This document shows, in pieces, positions 45,460 to 54,616 of a DNA stretch of 64,000 bases. The position numbers and the translations under genes were made by a program. The first letter of the stretch is position 1; each line of letters starts with the position of its first letter. This DNA comes from an uncultured Coriobacteriaceae bacterium (GTDB lineage: Bacteria; Actinomycetota; Coriobacteriia; Coriobacteriales; Atopobiaceae): contig CADCHF010000017.1 of assembly GCA_902801175.1 (NCBI GenBank), positions 1-64,000 of the forward strand, written 5' to 3'. The notes under the pieces were generated by a model. It had not been told where the DNA came from and did no database searches. It saw only the letters and a list, made by a program, of their open reading frames with translations.

Positions 45460-46251
45460 CTACACGCTATGCACCGCCGCAGCCATCTCGCGCACGTAGG
45501 TGGCCACTGGCCGCACGCAGCCCTCGCCGCACTCGCCAATCATGCGGACAATGGCAGAGCCCACGATGGCGCCGTCCGACGCCGAGGCCATGCGCTTCGC
45601 CTGTTCAGGAGTACTGATTCCAAAGCCCACCGCACAGGGCACCTGCGGGTTTGCCGAGCGAATCAGCTCAACCATACCGGCAATGTCGCTCGTTATCTCG
45701 CTACGTACGCCCGTGACGCCAAGAGAGCTCACGATGTAGACAAAACCCGAGGCATCTGCCGCAATCTGACGAATGCGCTCGTGAGAGGTGGGTGCAATGA
45801 GGCTCACCACATCCAGACCATGAGAGCCAAAGACCTCGGCAAACTCCGCCTTTTCCTCGTGTGGCACGTCGGGCAGGATCACGCCCGCAAGGCCCACCTC
45901 GCGCTCGCGTTCCGCAAAACGCTCTATCCCATACGAGAAGACCACGTTTGCGTAGGTCATGATTACAAGCGGCACGGCGCAGCCGCCCTCGCGCAGGCGC
46001 TCAACCATGTCGAACACGTCGTCGGTGGTCACGTTGTTGCGCAACGCCCGGATGTTGGCATCCTGTATGACCGGCCCCTCGGCGGTGGGGTCTGAGAAAG
46101 GTACGCCCAGCTCAATGAGGTCGGCACCGGCTTCGGCCATAGCGCGCACAAGCTGCTCGGTCACCTCAATCGTTGGGTCTCCCGCTGTGATGAAGGGGAT
46201 GAAGGCCTTGCCGTTGGGACTCAGAGCAAAGGCGTCTGCGATGGTTTTCAT
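45460..46251 (-). CDS. trpA: Tryptophan synthase alpha subunit
   Basis: A 263-residue barrel that cleaves indole-3-glycerol phosphate to indole. The catalytic Glu lies in ADLIELGVPFSDP and the second catalytic Asp in GPVIQDAN. FVYIVSSLGVTGVR and PCAVGFGIS bind the phosphate. ATG at 46251 is 21 bases after the trpB stop and follows AAAGGAG. It is the last gene of trpDCFBA. Confidence 0.96.
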   Translation of the reverse strand: MKTIADAFALSPNGKAFIPFITAGDPTIEVTEQLVRAMAEAGADLIELGVPFSDPTAEGPVIQDANIRALRNNVTTDDVFDMVERLREGGCAVPLVIMTYANVVFSYGIERFAEREREVGLAGVILPDVPHEEKAEFAEVFGSHGLDVVSLIAPTSHERIRQIAADASGFVYIVSSLGVTGVRSEITSDIAGMVELIRSANPQVPCAVGFGISTPEQAKRMASASDGAIVGSAIVRMIGECGEGCVRPVATYVREMAAAVHSV

Positions 46252-46272
46252 GAATGCTCCTTTCGTCTGGTC

Positions 46273-47472
46273 CTACTCATGCAGGTCGTGGCCGCGGTAG
46301 CGGGCTATGGCAGCTACGTCTTTGTCACCACGACCCGAGAGCGTCACAACAATGACCTGGTCCTTCCCCATCGTTGGAGCGATCTTGATGGCATGGGCCA
46401 CCGCATGGGCGCTCTCGATGGCAGGAATGACACCCTCCATGCGACTCAGATACTCAAAGGCGCTCACGGCCTCTTCGTCGGTCACCGGCACGTACTCAGC
46501 GCGGCCCGTGTCATGAAGCCATGCGTGCTCCGGCCCCACGCCCGGGTAGTCGAGCCCCGCGCTAATTGAGTAGACCGGCGCAATCTGACCGTACTCGTCC
46601 TGACAGAAATAGCTCTTCATGCCATGGAAGATGCCCAGCTTGCCGGTGTTCATCGTGGCCGCCGTCTCCCAGGTATCGATACCGCGACCAGCAGCCTCGC
46701 AGCCAATGAGCCGCACGCCCGCGTCATCTATGAAGTGATAGAAGCTGCCAATGGCATTGGAGCCGCCTCCCACGCAGGCGAGCACCGCATCGGGAAGCTT
46801 GCCCTCAACCGCCAGGCACTGTGCGCGCGCCTCGCGGCTGATGACGGCCTGAAAGTCGCGCACGATGGTGGGGAACGGATGTGGCCCCATGACCGAGCCC
46901 AGGCAGTAGTGCGTGTCGTCGATTCGGTTGGTCCACTCACGGAAGGTCTCGCTCACGGCGTCTTTGAGCGTGCCCGTACCAGCAGAGACACCACGGACCT
47001 CGGCGCCAAGCAAACGCATGCGGTAGACGTTCAACGCCTGGCGCTCCATGTCCTCCACGCCCATGTAAACAACGCAGTCCATTCCCATGAGCGCTGCAGC
47101 GGTGGCAGTTGCCACCCCATGCTGACCGGCACCGGTCTCTGCGATGAGCCGCTTCTTGCCCATCCGCTTGGCCAGAAGTGCCTGGCCAAGCACGTTGTTT
47201 ATCTTGTGGGCGCCAGTGTGGTTGAGGTCCTCGCGCTTGAGGTACACCTTTGCCCCGCCAAGGTCAGCCGTCATATTGGCGGCAAAGTAGAGCAAGCTTG
47301 GACGCCCGGCATAGTTGTTGAACAGGTCGGTGAGCTCCGCGTTAAAGGCCGGGTCCAGCTTGTAGCGATCATAGGCCTCCTCCAGCTCAATGACCGCATT
47401 CATGAGCGTCTCGGGGATGTACTGGCCTCCGTGGATACCAAAACGTCCACGCGAATCTGGCGAATTAGCCAT
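46273..47472 (-). CDS. trpB: Tryptophan synthase beta subunit
   Basis: A 399-residue PLP enzyme joining indole and serine. The PLP lysine is K90 in [12 protein letters not shown], and GGGSNAIG binds the cofactor phosphate. [16 protein letters not shown] at the start marks the TrpB1 form that pairs with TrpA. ATG at 47472 is preceded by AGGAGTGC; a GTG nine bases upstream overlaps that site. A 152-base non-coding gap separates it from trpF. Confidence 0.96.
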   Translation of the reverse strand: MANSPDSRGRFGIHGGQYIPETLMNAVIELEEAYDRYKLDPAFNAELTDLFNNYAGRPSLLYFAANMTADLGGAKVYLKREDLNHTGAHKINNVLGQALLAKRMGKKRLIAETGAGQHGVATATAAALMGMDCVVYMGVEDMERQALNVYRMRLLGAEVRGVSAGTGTLKDAVSETFREWTNRIDDTHYCLGSVMGPHPFPTIVRDFQAVISREARAQCLAVEGKLPDAVLACVGGGSNAIGSFYHFIDDAGVRLIGCEAAGRGIDTWETAATMNTGKLGIFHGMKSYFCQDEYGQIAPVYSISAGLDYPGVGPEHAWLHDTGRAEYVPVTDEEAVSAFEYLSRMEGVIPAIESAHAVAHAIKIAPTMGKDQVIVVTLSGRGDKDVAAIARYRGHDLHE

Positions 47473-47624
47473 TTGTTGCACTCCTTCTGTCCCAACTGGA
47501 CCTCATGCCTGAGCTGTTGGCTCCAACGTCATGCTTCGTTCGTGCGAGGCAACAGCTCCCTACCTTTGCTCGTACCAGCCGTCTCATAGCAGCGATGAGA
47601 AGCCTTGGCCAGGCTGTCTCACCA

Positions 47625-48287
47625 TTAGGACTCCCCTCGCACGGCCCCGACCGCTTCCCGTATCTTGCTTGGGTCTTTCCATCCGTTGGTTTCCACGCCA
47701 CTGCTCATGTCCACCGCAAAGGGATGCAGGCGCCTAACCGCATCCGCAACGTTTTCGGGGCCAAGACCTCCGGCCAAGACATAGCTACGGTCGGCTTCGT
47801 CCAGCAGCGACCAGTCGAACGTCTTCCCACTGCCCTGTCCGTTGTCGAGCAGCACAAGGTCGGCCTTGCTACGGCAGGCTCGTTCCACGTCCTCGCGCGT
47901 GCGCACGGTGCATGCCTTGATGATGGGAATGCCATACCAGCCGGGATAGGCCATCGCATGTCTTAGCTGGTCAATGTAGTCGTCGCTTTCGTCGCCATGC
48001 AGCTGAACCGCAATCCCGCGCGCCGGTTCAAAGCCATCAAAGTCGAAGTGGTGCGTAAAGCGCGCCACATGCTCGATTGGCTCGTCCACAAACACACCAA
48101 CGACAGTGACGCAGGGGTCGAGCAGGTCGGCCAGCTTGAAGGCGTCCTCTAGGCGCACCGACCTCCTGAAACCGGGCGACAGGATGAAGCCCGCCATATC
48201 TGGCTTGGCCTCGTTGACCGCACGAACGTCCTCCGTTCGCCTGAGCCCACAAATCTTGATGCGAGTTCTTGCGTTTGGGTCCATCAT
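47625..48287 (-). CDS. trpF: Phosphoribosylanthranilate isomerase
   Basis: A 220-residue barrel catalysing the Amadori rearrangement of phosphoribosylanthranilate. The catalytic Cys is in RIKICGLRR and the Asp in VLLDNGQGSGKTFDW. VVGVFVDEP and YVLAGGLGPENV are typical. Its start overlaps the trpC stop by four bases. Confidence 0.93.
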   Translation of the reverse strand: MMDPNARTRIKICGLRRTEDVRAVNEAKPDMAGFILSPGFRRSVRLEDAFKLADLLDPCVTVVGVFVDEPIEHVARFTHHFDFDGFEPARGIAVQLHGDESDDYIDQLRHAMAYPGWYGIPIIKACTVRTREDVERACRSKADLVLLDNGQGSGKTFDWSLLDEADRSYVLAGGLGPENVADAVRRLHPFAVDMSSGVETNGWKDPSKIREAVGAVRGES

Positions 48288-49090
48288 CGTGTGCCACCCC
48301 TCAGCTGATCGAGCGCACGTTGCTTGTTTGGGGCGCGCATGAGCGTCTCGCCAATAAGCACGGCATCAATGCCAGCATCTTCGAGTCGCGCCACGTCTTC
48401 GCAAGTCTTGACTCCGCTCTCTGACACAAACAGCCGATCGGGCCCAACAAGTGGTCGCAGGTCGATGCTGCGACCAAAATCGACCTCAAAGGTGCGCAGG
48501 TCGCGGTTGTTGACCCCCACGATCTGCGCTCCGGCAGCCAGCGCCCGTGGCACTTCGCCCGGCTCGTATGCCTCCACCAGCGCATCCATCCCCAGCGTGT
48601 GCGCCGCGTTGATGCAAAGCGCCAGTTGCTCGTCATCGAGTATCGAACAAATGAGCAGCACCGCATGGGCCCCAAGGCACTTGGCCTGGTAGACCATGAG
48701 CTCGTCTACCACAAAGTCCTTGCGCAGCACCGGTATGTCCACGCTGCGCGCGATGTTGGCGAGGTAGCCGTCGGTGCCCATAAACCAATGCGGCTCGGTC
48801 AAGCAGCTGATTGCCGCGGCCCCTGCCTCTTCGTAAGTCCGCGCGATGGCAACTGGATCAAAATCGGGCGCAATGATCCCCTTGCTTGGACTGGCCTTCT
48901 TGCACTCGCAGATGAACGACATCCCAGGAGCGCGAAGCGCATCGTCAAAGACGTGGGGGCGCTTTTCCCGTGAGGCAATCTCTCGAGCATGCTCGACCAG
49001 CTCTTTCTCAAGGCCATGGTCGCGAAGCTCCCTCACGCGACCGCGCGCGTGTGCGGCAATTCGCTGCAATATGTTCTCTCGTTCAGCCAT
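48284..49090 (-). CDS. trpC: Indole-3-glycerol phosphate synthase
   Basis: A 268-residue barrel. The catalytic Lys is in SFICECKKASPSKGII. The second lysine is in VLRKDFVVDE, and IVGVNNRDLRTFEVD and FVSESGVKT are diagnostic. ATG at 49090 follows TTGGAGGC. It lies 78 bases after trpD. Confidence 0.95.
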   Translation of the reverse strand: MAERENILQRIAAHARGRVRELRDHGLEKELVEHAREIASREKRPHVFDDALRAPGMSFICECKKASPSKGIIAPDFDPVAIARTYEEAGAAAISCLTEPHWFMGTDGYLANIARSVDIPVLRKDFVVDELMVYQAKCLGAHAVLLICSILDDEQLALCINAAHTLGMDALVEAYEPGEVPRALAAGAQIVGVNNRDLRTFEVDFGRSIDLRPLVGPDRLFVSESGVKTCEDVARLEDAGIDAVLIGETLMRAPNKQRALDQLRGGTR

Positions 49091-49168
49091 GCTGCCTCCA
49101 AAGACTGGTGACGGCTCAAAGGCCCCAGACTGGGGTGCCCAGGCGCCAGCCCGCCCAGCCGTCCCGTC

Positions 49169-50203
49169 CTACGCCGTCTGCGACTGCTCAATCAGCGCAT
49201 CGAGGACCTGCGTGGCGCGACCGTTTGCAATCTGTTCGCGCGCAAGGTCGATACCAGCTGAAACACTCTCGGCCAGGCCGGCAACATGGAGGGCGGCACC
49301 CGCATTGAGCAGCGCAGCATCGCGCTTGGGGCCAGTCTCGGTACCAGCAAGTATCGCCCGAACGGTTGTGGCGTTCTCCTCGGGCGTCCCACCCAGAAGG
49401 TCACTCTTCTTGCAGCGCGAGAACCCGTAGTCCTCTGGACGAATCACGGTGGTGCGGTAATAGCCATCCTTTAGCTCGCACACCGTCGTTGGCGCCGAGA
49501 GCGAGATCTCGTCCATCTTGTCTTGCCCATACACCACAAAGGCACGACGCACACCAAGCGATGAGAGGACCTTGGCGACCGGCTCTACCAGATACTCGTC
49601 GTACACGCCCAGCAGGAAGTACGAGGGACGTGCAGGGTTGGTGAGGGGGCCAAGGATGTTGAACACCGTGCGGAAGCCCAGCTCACGTCGGACGGCGCCC
49701 ACAAAGCGCATGGCGGGATGGTACTTCTGCGCAAAGAGGAAGGCCATCCCCACCGAGTCCAGAAGCTCTCGCACCTTGTCTGGATCCTGCTCGAGGTTGA
49801 CACCGAGCGCCTCGAGGCAGTCTGCCGTGCCGCACTGAGAAGACGCGGCACGGTTGCCGTGCTTTGCCACCTTTGCACCAGCTGCCGTGCACAGGAGCGC
49901 GGTGGTCGTCGAGATGTTGAAGGTGTTGGCACGGTCTCCTCCGGTGCCCACGATCTCGAGCACGTCAACGCCAGGATGCTCTACCGGAGTCGCGAGCTCG
50001 CGCATGGCAGAGGCACAGCCACTGATCTCGTCAATCGTTTCGGCCTTGGTGCTCTTGGTGGAAAGCGCCGCGAGGAATGCAGCGTTCTGCGTTGCGGTCG
50101 TCTCTCCGCTCATGATCTCGGTCATAACGGTGTGGGCTTCGTCAAAGGTGAGGTCTTCCTTCATGACGATCTTCTCGATGGCTTCCTTAATCACGACAGA
50201 CAC
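49169..50203 (-). CDS. trpD: Anthranilate phosphoribosyltransferase
   Basis: A 344-residue transferase. The PRPP-binding motif is [14 protein letters not shown], and anthranilate contacts lie in [33 protein letters not shown] is also typical. No glutamine amidotransferase domain is attached. The start is GTG at 50203 after AAAGGATGC. It is the first gene of the trp operon: trpE and trpG are absent, so anthranilate must come from a locus outside the window or from the environment. Confidence 0.95.
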   Translation of the reverse strand: MSVVIKEAIEKIVMKEDLTFDEAHTVMTEIMSGETTATQNAAFLAALSTKSTKAETIDEISGCASAMRELATPVEHPGVDVLEIVGTGGDRANTFNISTTTALLCTAAGAKVAKHGNRAASSQCGTADCLEALGVNLEQDPDKVRELLDSVGMAFLFAQKYHPAMRFVGAVRRELGFRTVFNILGPLTNPARPSYFLLGVYDEYLVEPVAKVLSSLGVRRAFVVYGQDKMDEISLSAPTTVCELKDGYYRTTVIRPEDYGFSRCKKSDLLGGTPEENATTVRAILAGTETGPKRDAALLNAGAALHVAGLAESVSAGIDLAREQIANGRATQVLDALIEQSQTA

Positions 50204-50253
50204 GCATCCTTTCGTCTCTTTGGGCCACTGGCCCAGGCCTTAGGAGCGGCAAC

Positions 50254-50560
50254 AAAAAAACCGCCCCTGATGACTTGCATCAAGGACGGGCCATTTGGCT
50301 CGCGGTGCCACCTTGATTCGCGGATAATCCGCGCCCTTTGCAGGTGCTTTGGACCGCAGCATGATATGTACATGCTTCTTTGCAGGTGCCAGCACACCCT
50401 GGCACGTAACGTGTGCCAAGCGTCGCAGCCTACTGGGGCAAATGCCTGTTTGGTGCGCCCTCCGCGGCCCATTCAACGCCCCGCATCTCGTCTTGGCTCA
50501 CACCGTCCCAAGCTCGCTCGTCGCGCGTATGTGCGTCTACCTTCCGCATCTTCGGTTTGA
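50254..50560 (-). promoter_or_regulatory. T-box riboswitch (tRNA-Trp) of the trp operon
   Basis: Read on the minus strand. The stem I distal motif GGTGTGAGCC is at 50504-50495. GAATGGGCC carries the specifier codon TGG (50471-50469). The T-box core GGTGGCACCGCGAGCC is at 50312-50297. The terminator CCGTCCTTGATG / CATCAGGGGCGG with TTTTTTT is at 50289-50254. Uncharged tRNA-Trp would pair with the T-box and block termination, turning on trpDCFBA under tryptophan starvation. This is the classic transcription-attenuating form. Confidence 0.88.
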
Positions 50561-50590
50561 TGGTGCTATTCAATTGGGTGGAACTATACA

Positions 50591-50609
50591 CGTTATATGT
50601 CGTTATATG
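50591..50609. promoter_or_regulatory. Tandem CGTTATATG repeats upstream of the trp T-box
   Basis: CGTTATATG occurs at 50591-50599 and 50601-50609 with a ten-base period. On the minus strand TATAGT (about 50588-50583) is a possible -10 box directly after them. They could be a second, protein-mediated control site. Confidence 0.4.
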
Positions 50610-50703
50610 ACGTATGTTTTACGATTGGTAACGAAGACTACGGCAGACGGAGCAATTAGGAGCATGCTCTCTAGTAGACCGAGTATTGTTTGATAGATGT
50701 TCC

Positions 50704-50825
50704 GCGCAAGTTGGGACCCTTTTGGCAGGTCCAGACGGTATGCGGAGAGCGGGGTCCCAATCACACGGCTCCTCCGCGTGTAATGGAAGTATTCCCGTTC
50801 CCTGCGTGGAAACGACTACTTGCGC
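50704..50825. other. Structured non-coding region
   Basis: GCGCAAGT (50704-50711) pairs with ACTTGCGC (50818-50825), enclosing TTGGGACCC (50711-50719) / GGGTCCCAA (50752-50760) and a smaller ACACGG/CCGCGTGT hairpin (50763-50781). The right arm overlaps the last codons of the HIRAN gene. This could be a structured RNA 3' end or a decayed repeat element. The 612-base gap 50204-50815 holds this, the repeats at 50591 and the T-box. Confidence 0.4.
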
Positions 50826-51145
50826 GCGTCCTTTACCAGCACCTTTGCACGAACCTGACGCTCTGGATGTGCGGTTGGGTCAACTGCTGTAACACAACAC
50901 TCAAAGACATCCGTGTGGCCAAAGCGAAGCAGCTGCGCGAGCTCGACGTTGCAGGCACGAGGCACAAAGCCAATCTTGGTCTTGCCCTTGTACAGGGCAA
51001 CGGCATTGGGGTCGTAAGGGTTATCGGGCTCTGGAACAAAGTGCAGCTTGGCGCCTGGAACCAGCTTGTGCATGACCTTATAGCCATACCAGTGAGAAAA
51101 ACCGGCAACGTGGAAATTAAGGAACTCGCGACTCGGCTCGTACAT
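50816..51145 (-). CDS. HIRAN-domain protein
   Basis: A 109-residue protein made almost entirely of a HIRAN domain: FHVAGFSHWYGYKVMHKLVPGAKLHFVPEPDNPYDPNAVALY, then KIGFVPRACNVELAQLL. In larger proteins this domain recognises DNA ends or stalled forks; free-standing versions are common but uncharacterised. ATG at 51145 is preceded by AGGAGGC; the extension to 51172 is not supported. Confidence 0.85.
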   Translation of the reverse strand: MYEPSREFLNFHVAGFSHWYGYKVMHKLVPGAKLHFVPEPDNPYDPNAVALYKGKTKIGFVPRACNVELAQLLRFGHTDVFECCVTAVDPTAHPERQVRAKVLVKDARK

Positions 51146-51256
51146 GATTGCCTCCTTGGGCGTGTGCTTCATCTGATAGCACCCACCTTACAGAGGGCAT
51201 CGGACACAATTGGCTCGTTGGCTTCGTTCCCCTTCGCACCCCAAACCAACCTCACA

Positions 51257-51988
51257 CTAAAAGCGCGTCACCTTTGGAGGCTTCTTCTCACTTGTGCTGC
51301 GGAGCTCCTCCACAAAGCCCGCCGTAATGATGCCCGAGGGCAGAGCCACCACAGCAATGCCCATCAAAGCCGAAATCATGGAAATGACCTGACCCGCAAC
51401 GCTGGTTGCGTAGATGTCGCCATAGCCGATGGTCGAGAGGCTGATCACCGCCCAATAGAGAGCCTCAAAGAAGGAGTCAAAGGTGTCAGGCTCAACGTTA
51501 AAGATGAGCAGCGCGCTCACAAACACGTACCCCAGCGCCATGAACAGCACGGCGATCAGCGGCTCTCGCTCGCGGTACAGCACGCGAACCACCAGTTGCA
51601 GCGGTCGCGAGTGATGCAAGAGCTTGAGCGCGCGCATGATGCGCAGCAGGCGAATGATACGCGACAGGCGCAGGACCTGCGACACCGGCAAAAAGGTAGG
51701 CACGATGGACACAAGGTCAATCAGGGCCATGGGACTAAAGGGATAGCGCACAAACGCAAACCTCTTGTTCTTTAGGATGAGGTCCGCGCAGCTCCAACGC
51801 AGCAGATAGTCAATGATAAAAACGGTTGTCGTCACCCACTCGAGGTACTTGAAGAAGTCCGTCATCTCCTTGAAGCAGAGTGGCAGAAGGCTCGCCAGAA
51901 TGACGATGGTCATGTACGTGTCATAGACGTGAGCCCGGTGGCTGTCTGTCTCTTCGTCGGTGATTATCTCTACGATGAGCTGGCGCAT
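51257..51988 (-). CDS. Voltage-gated potassium channel
   Basis: A 243-residue six-segment channel. S1-S3 lie in residues 22-100, the S4 voltage sensor is SQVLRLSRIIRLLRIMRALKLL with regularly spaced arginines, and the pore helix leads to the selectivity filter STIGYGD followed by S6. It ends with a short cytoplasmic tail. I chose ATG at 51988 (TGGGAG upstream); an in-frame GTG ten codons earlier lacks a site. It probably sets the membrane potential, and is transcribed towards the HIRAN gene. Confidence 0.92.
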   Translation of the reverse strand: MRQLIVEIITDEETDSHRAHVYDTYMTIVILASLLPLCFKEMTDFFKYLEWVTTTVFIIDYLLRWSCADLILKNKRFAFVRYPFSPMALIDLVSIVPTFLPVSQVLRLSRIIRLLRIMRALKLLHHSRPLQLVVRVLYREREPLIAVLFMALGYVFVSALLIFNVEPDTFDSFFEALYWAVISLSTIGYGDIYATSVAGQVISMISALMGIAVVALPSGIITAGFVEELRSTSEKKPPKVTRF

Positions 51989-52177
51989 GAGAGCTCCCAT
52001 GAGGTGAGATGTGGTCACAGCTCATTGTTACACGTGCCAAAGCGGGAACGGTAGATTGTGCCGCCGCGCATCGGTCGAGCGTACGTATGGCCAACCGTTC
52101 CCTTAGGCTGGCTGCTGGGACGTTCGTTAATTGCGCCGTATACTTGAGTCCACTCGCCCCGATTGATCGGAGTTTCC

Positions 52178-53512
52178 ATGCCTTTCACCATCGTTCGCGA
52201 CGACATCACCCACGTGCATGCCGACGCCATCGTTAATGCGGCCAACGAGCAGCTGAGGCACGGAGGTGGGGTCTGCGGGGCCATCTTTGAGGCCGCAGGC
52301 GCCCAAAAGCTGCAGAAGGCCTGCAACAAGATTGGCCACTGCGATACTGGCAGCTCTGTAGCGACCCCCGCCTTTGCCCTGCACGCGCGCTACGTGATTC
52401 ACACGGTGGGACCTATTTGGAGGGGTGGAACAAACGGAGAGCGCGAGCTGCTCGAGAGCTGTTACCGCAGCTCACTCGAGCTTGCCCATTCGCTCAAGTG
52501 CAGGTCCATTGCCTTTCCGCTCATCTCGGCGGGCATCTACGGGTACCCGCAAGATGAGGCGCTGGAGGTTGCCCGCACCCAGATAACAGGCTTTTTGCGC
52601 GACCATGACATGGACGTACAGCTTGTGCTCTTTAACAAGGGTGCAGTAAAGCTTGCCGAGGGGCTTCGCTTGAGGGTGGAGCGCTACATAGACGACGTCT
52701 ATGTTGGGGCGCATGCGCGCTACCGCAGGCGCGAGGCTTGGGAAGGCGCAACGTGGGGAGCGGAAGGCATCTTTAACGCTCCTGCCCACGACGCGTTTGA
52801 AGACGTGCTTTTGGAGTCGGCCGAAGAGAGTGCGCCGGAGCACCCTAGCAACGCGTTCTGTCCCCATTGCGGAGAGCCGCTGAGTTCTGACGACGCGTTC
52901 TGCCCCAACTGCGGGGTGTGGACTAGGACGGGTGCGCCGGACGTATCGCCCTTATCGGCACCGGAAAGCTTTGCCGCTCCTGCTCGGGGAGAAGAGTCGG
53001 CAGGCTGGTCCGATGGCGCAGTTTTCTACCAAAGCGCAGCTCCCCAGGCTCCGAGCGCGGCACCCGCCGCACCAACGATGGGACATCGGCCCCGCGTAGA
53101 ACCGCCCGCACCAACTGGCAGCAAGCCGGGCGGGCTCCATCTGCCGGGCATGCTCACCAACCTGCTCACGCACATGGACGCCGGGTTCTCGGAGACCCTG
53201 CTGGCCATGATCGACGAGCGCGGCCTCAAGGACTCCGAGGTCTACAAGCGCGCCAACCTTACCAGGCAGCACTTCTCAAAGATTCGAAGCAACCGCAGGT
53301 ACAAGCCCACGAAGACCACGGTGCTTGCCCTTGCCATCGCTCTAGAGCTCTCGCCACAAGAGACCAACCTGCTGCTTGAGCGCGCTGGCTTTGCCCTGAG
53401 CCACGCCGACTACCGCGACGTCATCGTCGAGTTCTTCATCAAGGAGGGCATCTACGACGTCTTCCAGATCAACGAGGCACTCTTTGCCTACGACCAGCCG
53501 CTGTTGGGATAG
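52178..53512 (+). CDS. Macrodomain / zinc-ribbon / HTH fusion protein
   Basis: A 444-residue cytosolic protein. Residues 1-165 are an ADP-ribose-binding macrodomain: DAIVNAANEQLRHGGGVCGAIFEAAG, DTGSSVATPAF, IHTVGP and FPLISAGIYGYP. C228/C231 and C242/C245 form a double CxxC zinc ribbon. A Pro/Ala/Ser-rich linker spans 250-320. The C-terminal ~110 residues (FSETLLAMIDERG..., YKRANLTRQHFSKIRSNRRYKPTKTTVLALAIAL) look like an XRE-type HTH fold followed by a conserved helical tail. The role is unknown; ADP-ribose or its derivative as a signal for DNA binding is an obvious idea. ATG at 52178 follows CGGAG. A VWA gene follows in the same direction. Confidence 0.85.
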   Translation: MPFTIVRDDITHVHADAIVNAANEQLRHGGGVCGAIFEAAGAQKLQKACNKIGHCDTGSSVATPAFALHARYVIHTVGPIWRGGTNGERELLESCYRSSLELAHSLKCRSIAFPLISAGIYGYPQDEALEVARTQITGFLRDHDMDVQLVLFNKGAVKLAEGLRLRVERYIDDVYVGAHARYRRREAWEGATWGAEGIFNAPAHDAFEDVLLESAEESAPEHPSNAFCPHCGEPLSSDDAFCPNCGVWTRTGAPDVSPLSAPESFAAPARGEESAGWSDGAVFYQSAAPQAPSAAPAAPTMGHRPRVEPPAPTGSKPGGLHLPGMLTNLLTHMDAGFSETLLAMIDERGLKDSEVYKRANLTRQHFSKIRSNRRYKPTKTTVLALAIALELSPQETNLLLERAGFALSHADYRDVIVEFFIKEGIYDVFQINEALFAYDQPLLG

Positions 53513-53559
53513 CGGCTGGCATCCCCCTCTGGAGCATTCGCGAGGCTCCTTGCAGGCGC

Positions 53560-53655
53560 AATAGATTCCCAGGTGCCTAAAACTCGCTTTGGCGCACACG
53601 TTTTCCCACGTTTTGGGTGCGCCGAACGGGAGTTTTAGGCACCTGGGAATCTATT
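53560..53655. repeat. GCCTAAAACTCG hairpin repeat, copy B
   Basis: Perfect 26-base arms (53560-53585 and 53630-53655) continue inward as imperfect pairing (TTGGCGCAC with GTGCGCC), making a 96-base hairpin. It shares GCCTAAAACTCGCTTTG exactly with copy A at 29201. It fills most of the 304-base gap between the macrodomain and VWA genes. Confidence 0.75.
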
Positions 53656-53816
53656 GGGACCCAAAAGCGCCGGACTCGCGGCGCCCTCAGCATCAGGTTT
53701 CTCGCGGGTCGCTCCAATGTCACCTGGCAGTTGACCACTCGGTTCCCCTCGCTCCCTAGACTGCAAAGCAGCAGATAGGGAGGCGGCCAACGCCGCCAAG
53801 ATGAGAGGAGCATCAC

Positions 53817-54479
53817 ATGAAGAAGAACCTGACCGAGCTTGTCTTTATCGTCGACCGCAGCGGTTCGATGGGAGGACTCGAGAGCGACACCATCGGCGGC
53901 CTCAACGCAACGCTCAAGAAGAACCGCGAGGTGGACGGCGACTGCCTGGTCTCCATCGTGCTCTTTGACAACACGAGCGAGGTCATTGTCGACCGAAAGC
54001 CCATCCAAGAGGTGGCGCCGCTTACCTCCGCGCAATACCAGGTGCGCGGTTGCACGGCCCTGCTCGATGCCGTCGGCGACTCCGTTCGCTACATCCAAAA
54101 GGTCCAGCAGATACTCCCCGAGGACTACCGTGCCGAGAACGTGATCTTTACCATCATCACCGACGGACTCGAGAACGCCAGCAATCACCGTAGCTATGCC
54201 GAGGTGAAGCACATGATTAAGGCACGCCAGAGGGAGGGCTGGGAGTTCATCTTCCTTGGCGCCAACATCGATGCCGCAGCCGAGGCGGGCCGCATGGGCA
54301 TTCGCGCCGACCGCGCCACGCAGTACGTGAGCGACGACATTGGCACCCACATTGCCTACGAGGCGATGGCCAACGCTCAGGTGAGCCGCCGCACGACTGG
54401 ATCTGTGGCAGCAAGCTGGAACGAGGCACCAACGGCCGACGCTGCCGCGCGCAGTCCAAGGCGCTTCAAGCTCTGGTAA
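53817..54479 (+). CDS. Cytosolic VWA-domain protein (TerY-like)
   Basis: A 220-residue von Willebrand factor A domain protein with no signal peptide. The metal-ion site is complete: VFIVDRSGSMGG (DxSxS from Asp13), the Thr in RGCTALLDAV and the Asp in TIITDGLEN. It ends in a Ser/Arg-rich tail. Small cytosolic VWA proteins are found in TerY phosphorylation/stress systems and other conflict or signalling loci. It is 304 bases after the macrodomain/HTH gene on the same strand. ATG at 53817 follows GAGAGGAG. Confidence 0.88.
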   Translation: MKKNLTELVFIVDRSGSMGGLESDTIGGLNATLKKNREVDGDCLVSIVLFDNTSEVIVDRKPIQEVAPLTSAQYQVRGCTALLDAVGDSVRYIQKVQQILPEDYRAENVIFTIITDGLENASNHRSYAEVKHMIKARQREGWEFIFLGANIDAAAEAGRMGIRADRATQYVSDDIGTHIAYEAMANAQVSRRTTGSVAASWNEAPTADAAARSPRRFKLW

Positions 54480-54553
54480 GTCAGGAGACGCACGGTCCCT
54501 CGCGCAATGCAGTCGCAGGAGCACTCGCACGCTTCACCAGCAATAACAGAGTA

Positions 54554-54586
54554 TGGCCCCCGACGGCGCTCAGCCATCGGGGGCCA
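54554..54586. terminator. Bidirectional terminator
   Basis: TGGCCCCCGACGGC and GCCATCGGGGGCCA form a 14-base stem with one G-U or A-C position, between the VWA gene and the convergent NADH oxidase gene. Confidence 0.75.
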
Positions 54587-54616
54587 CGTTTACTCGCAGT
54601 TATGTGCAGCTAAAGC

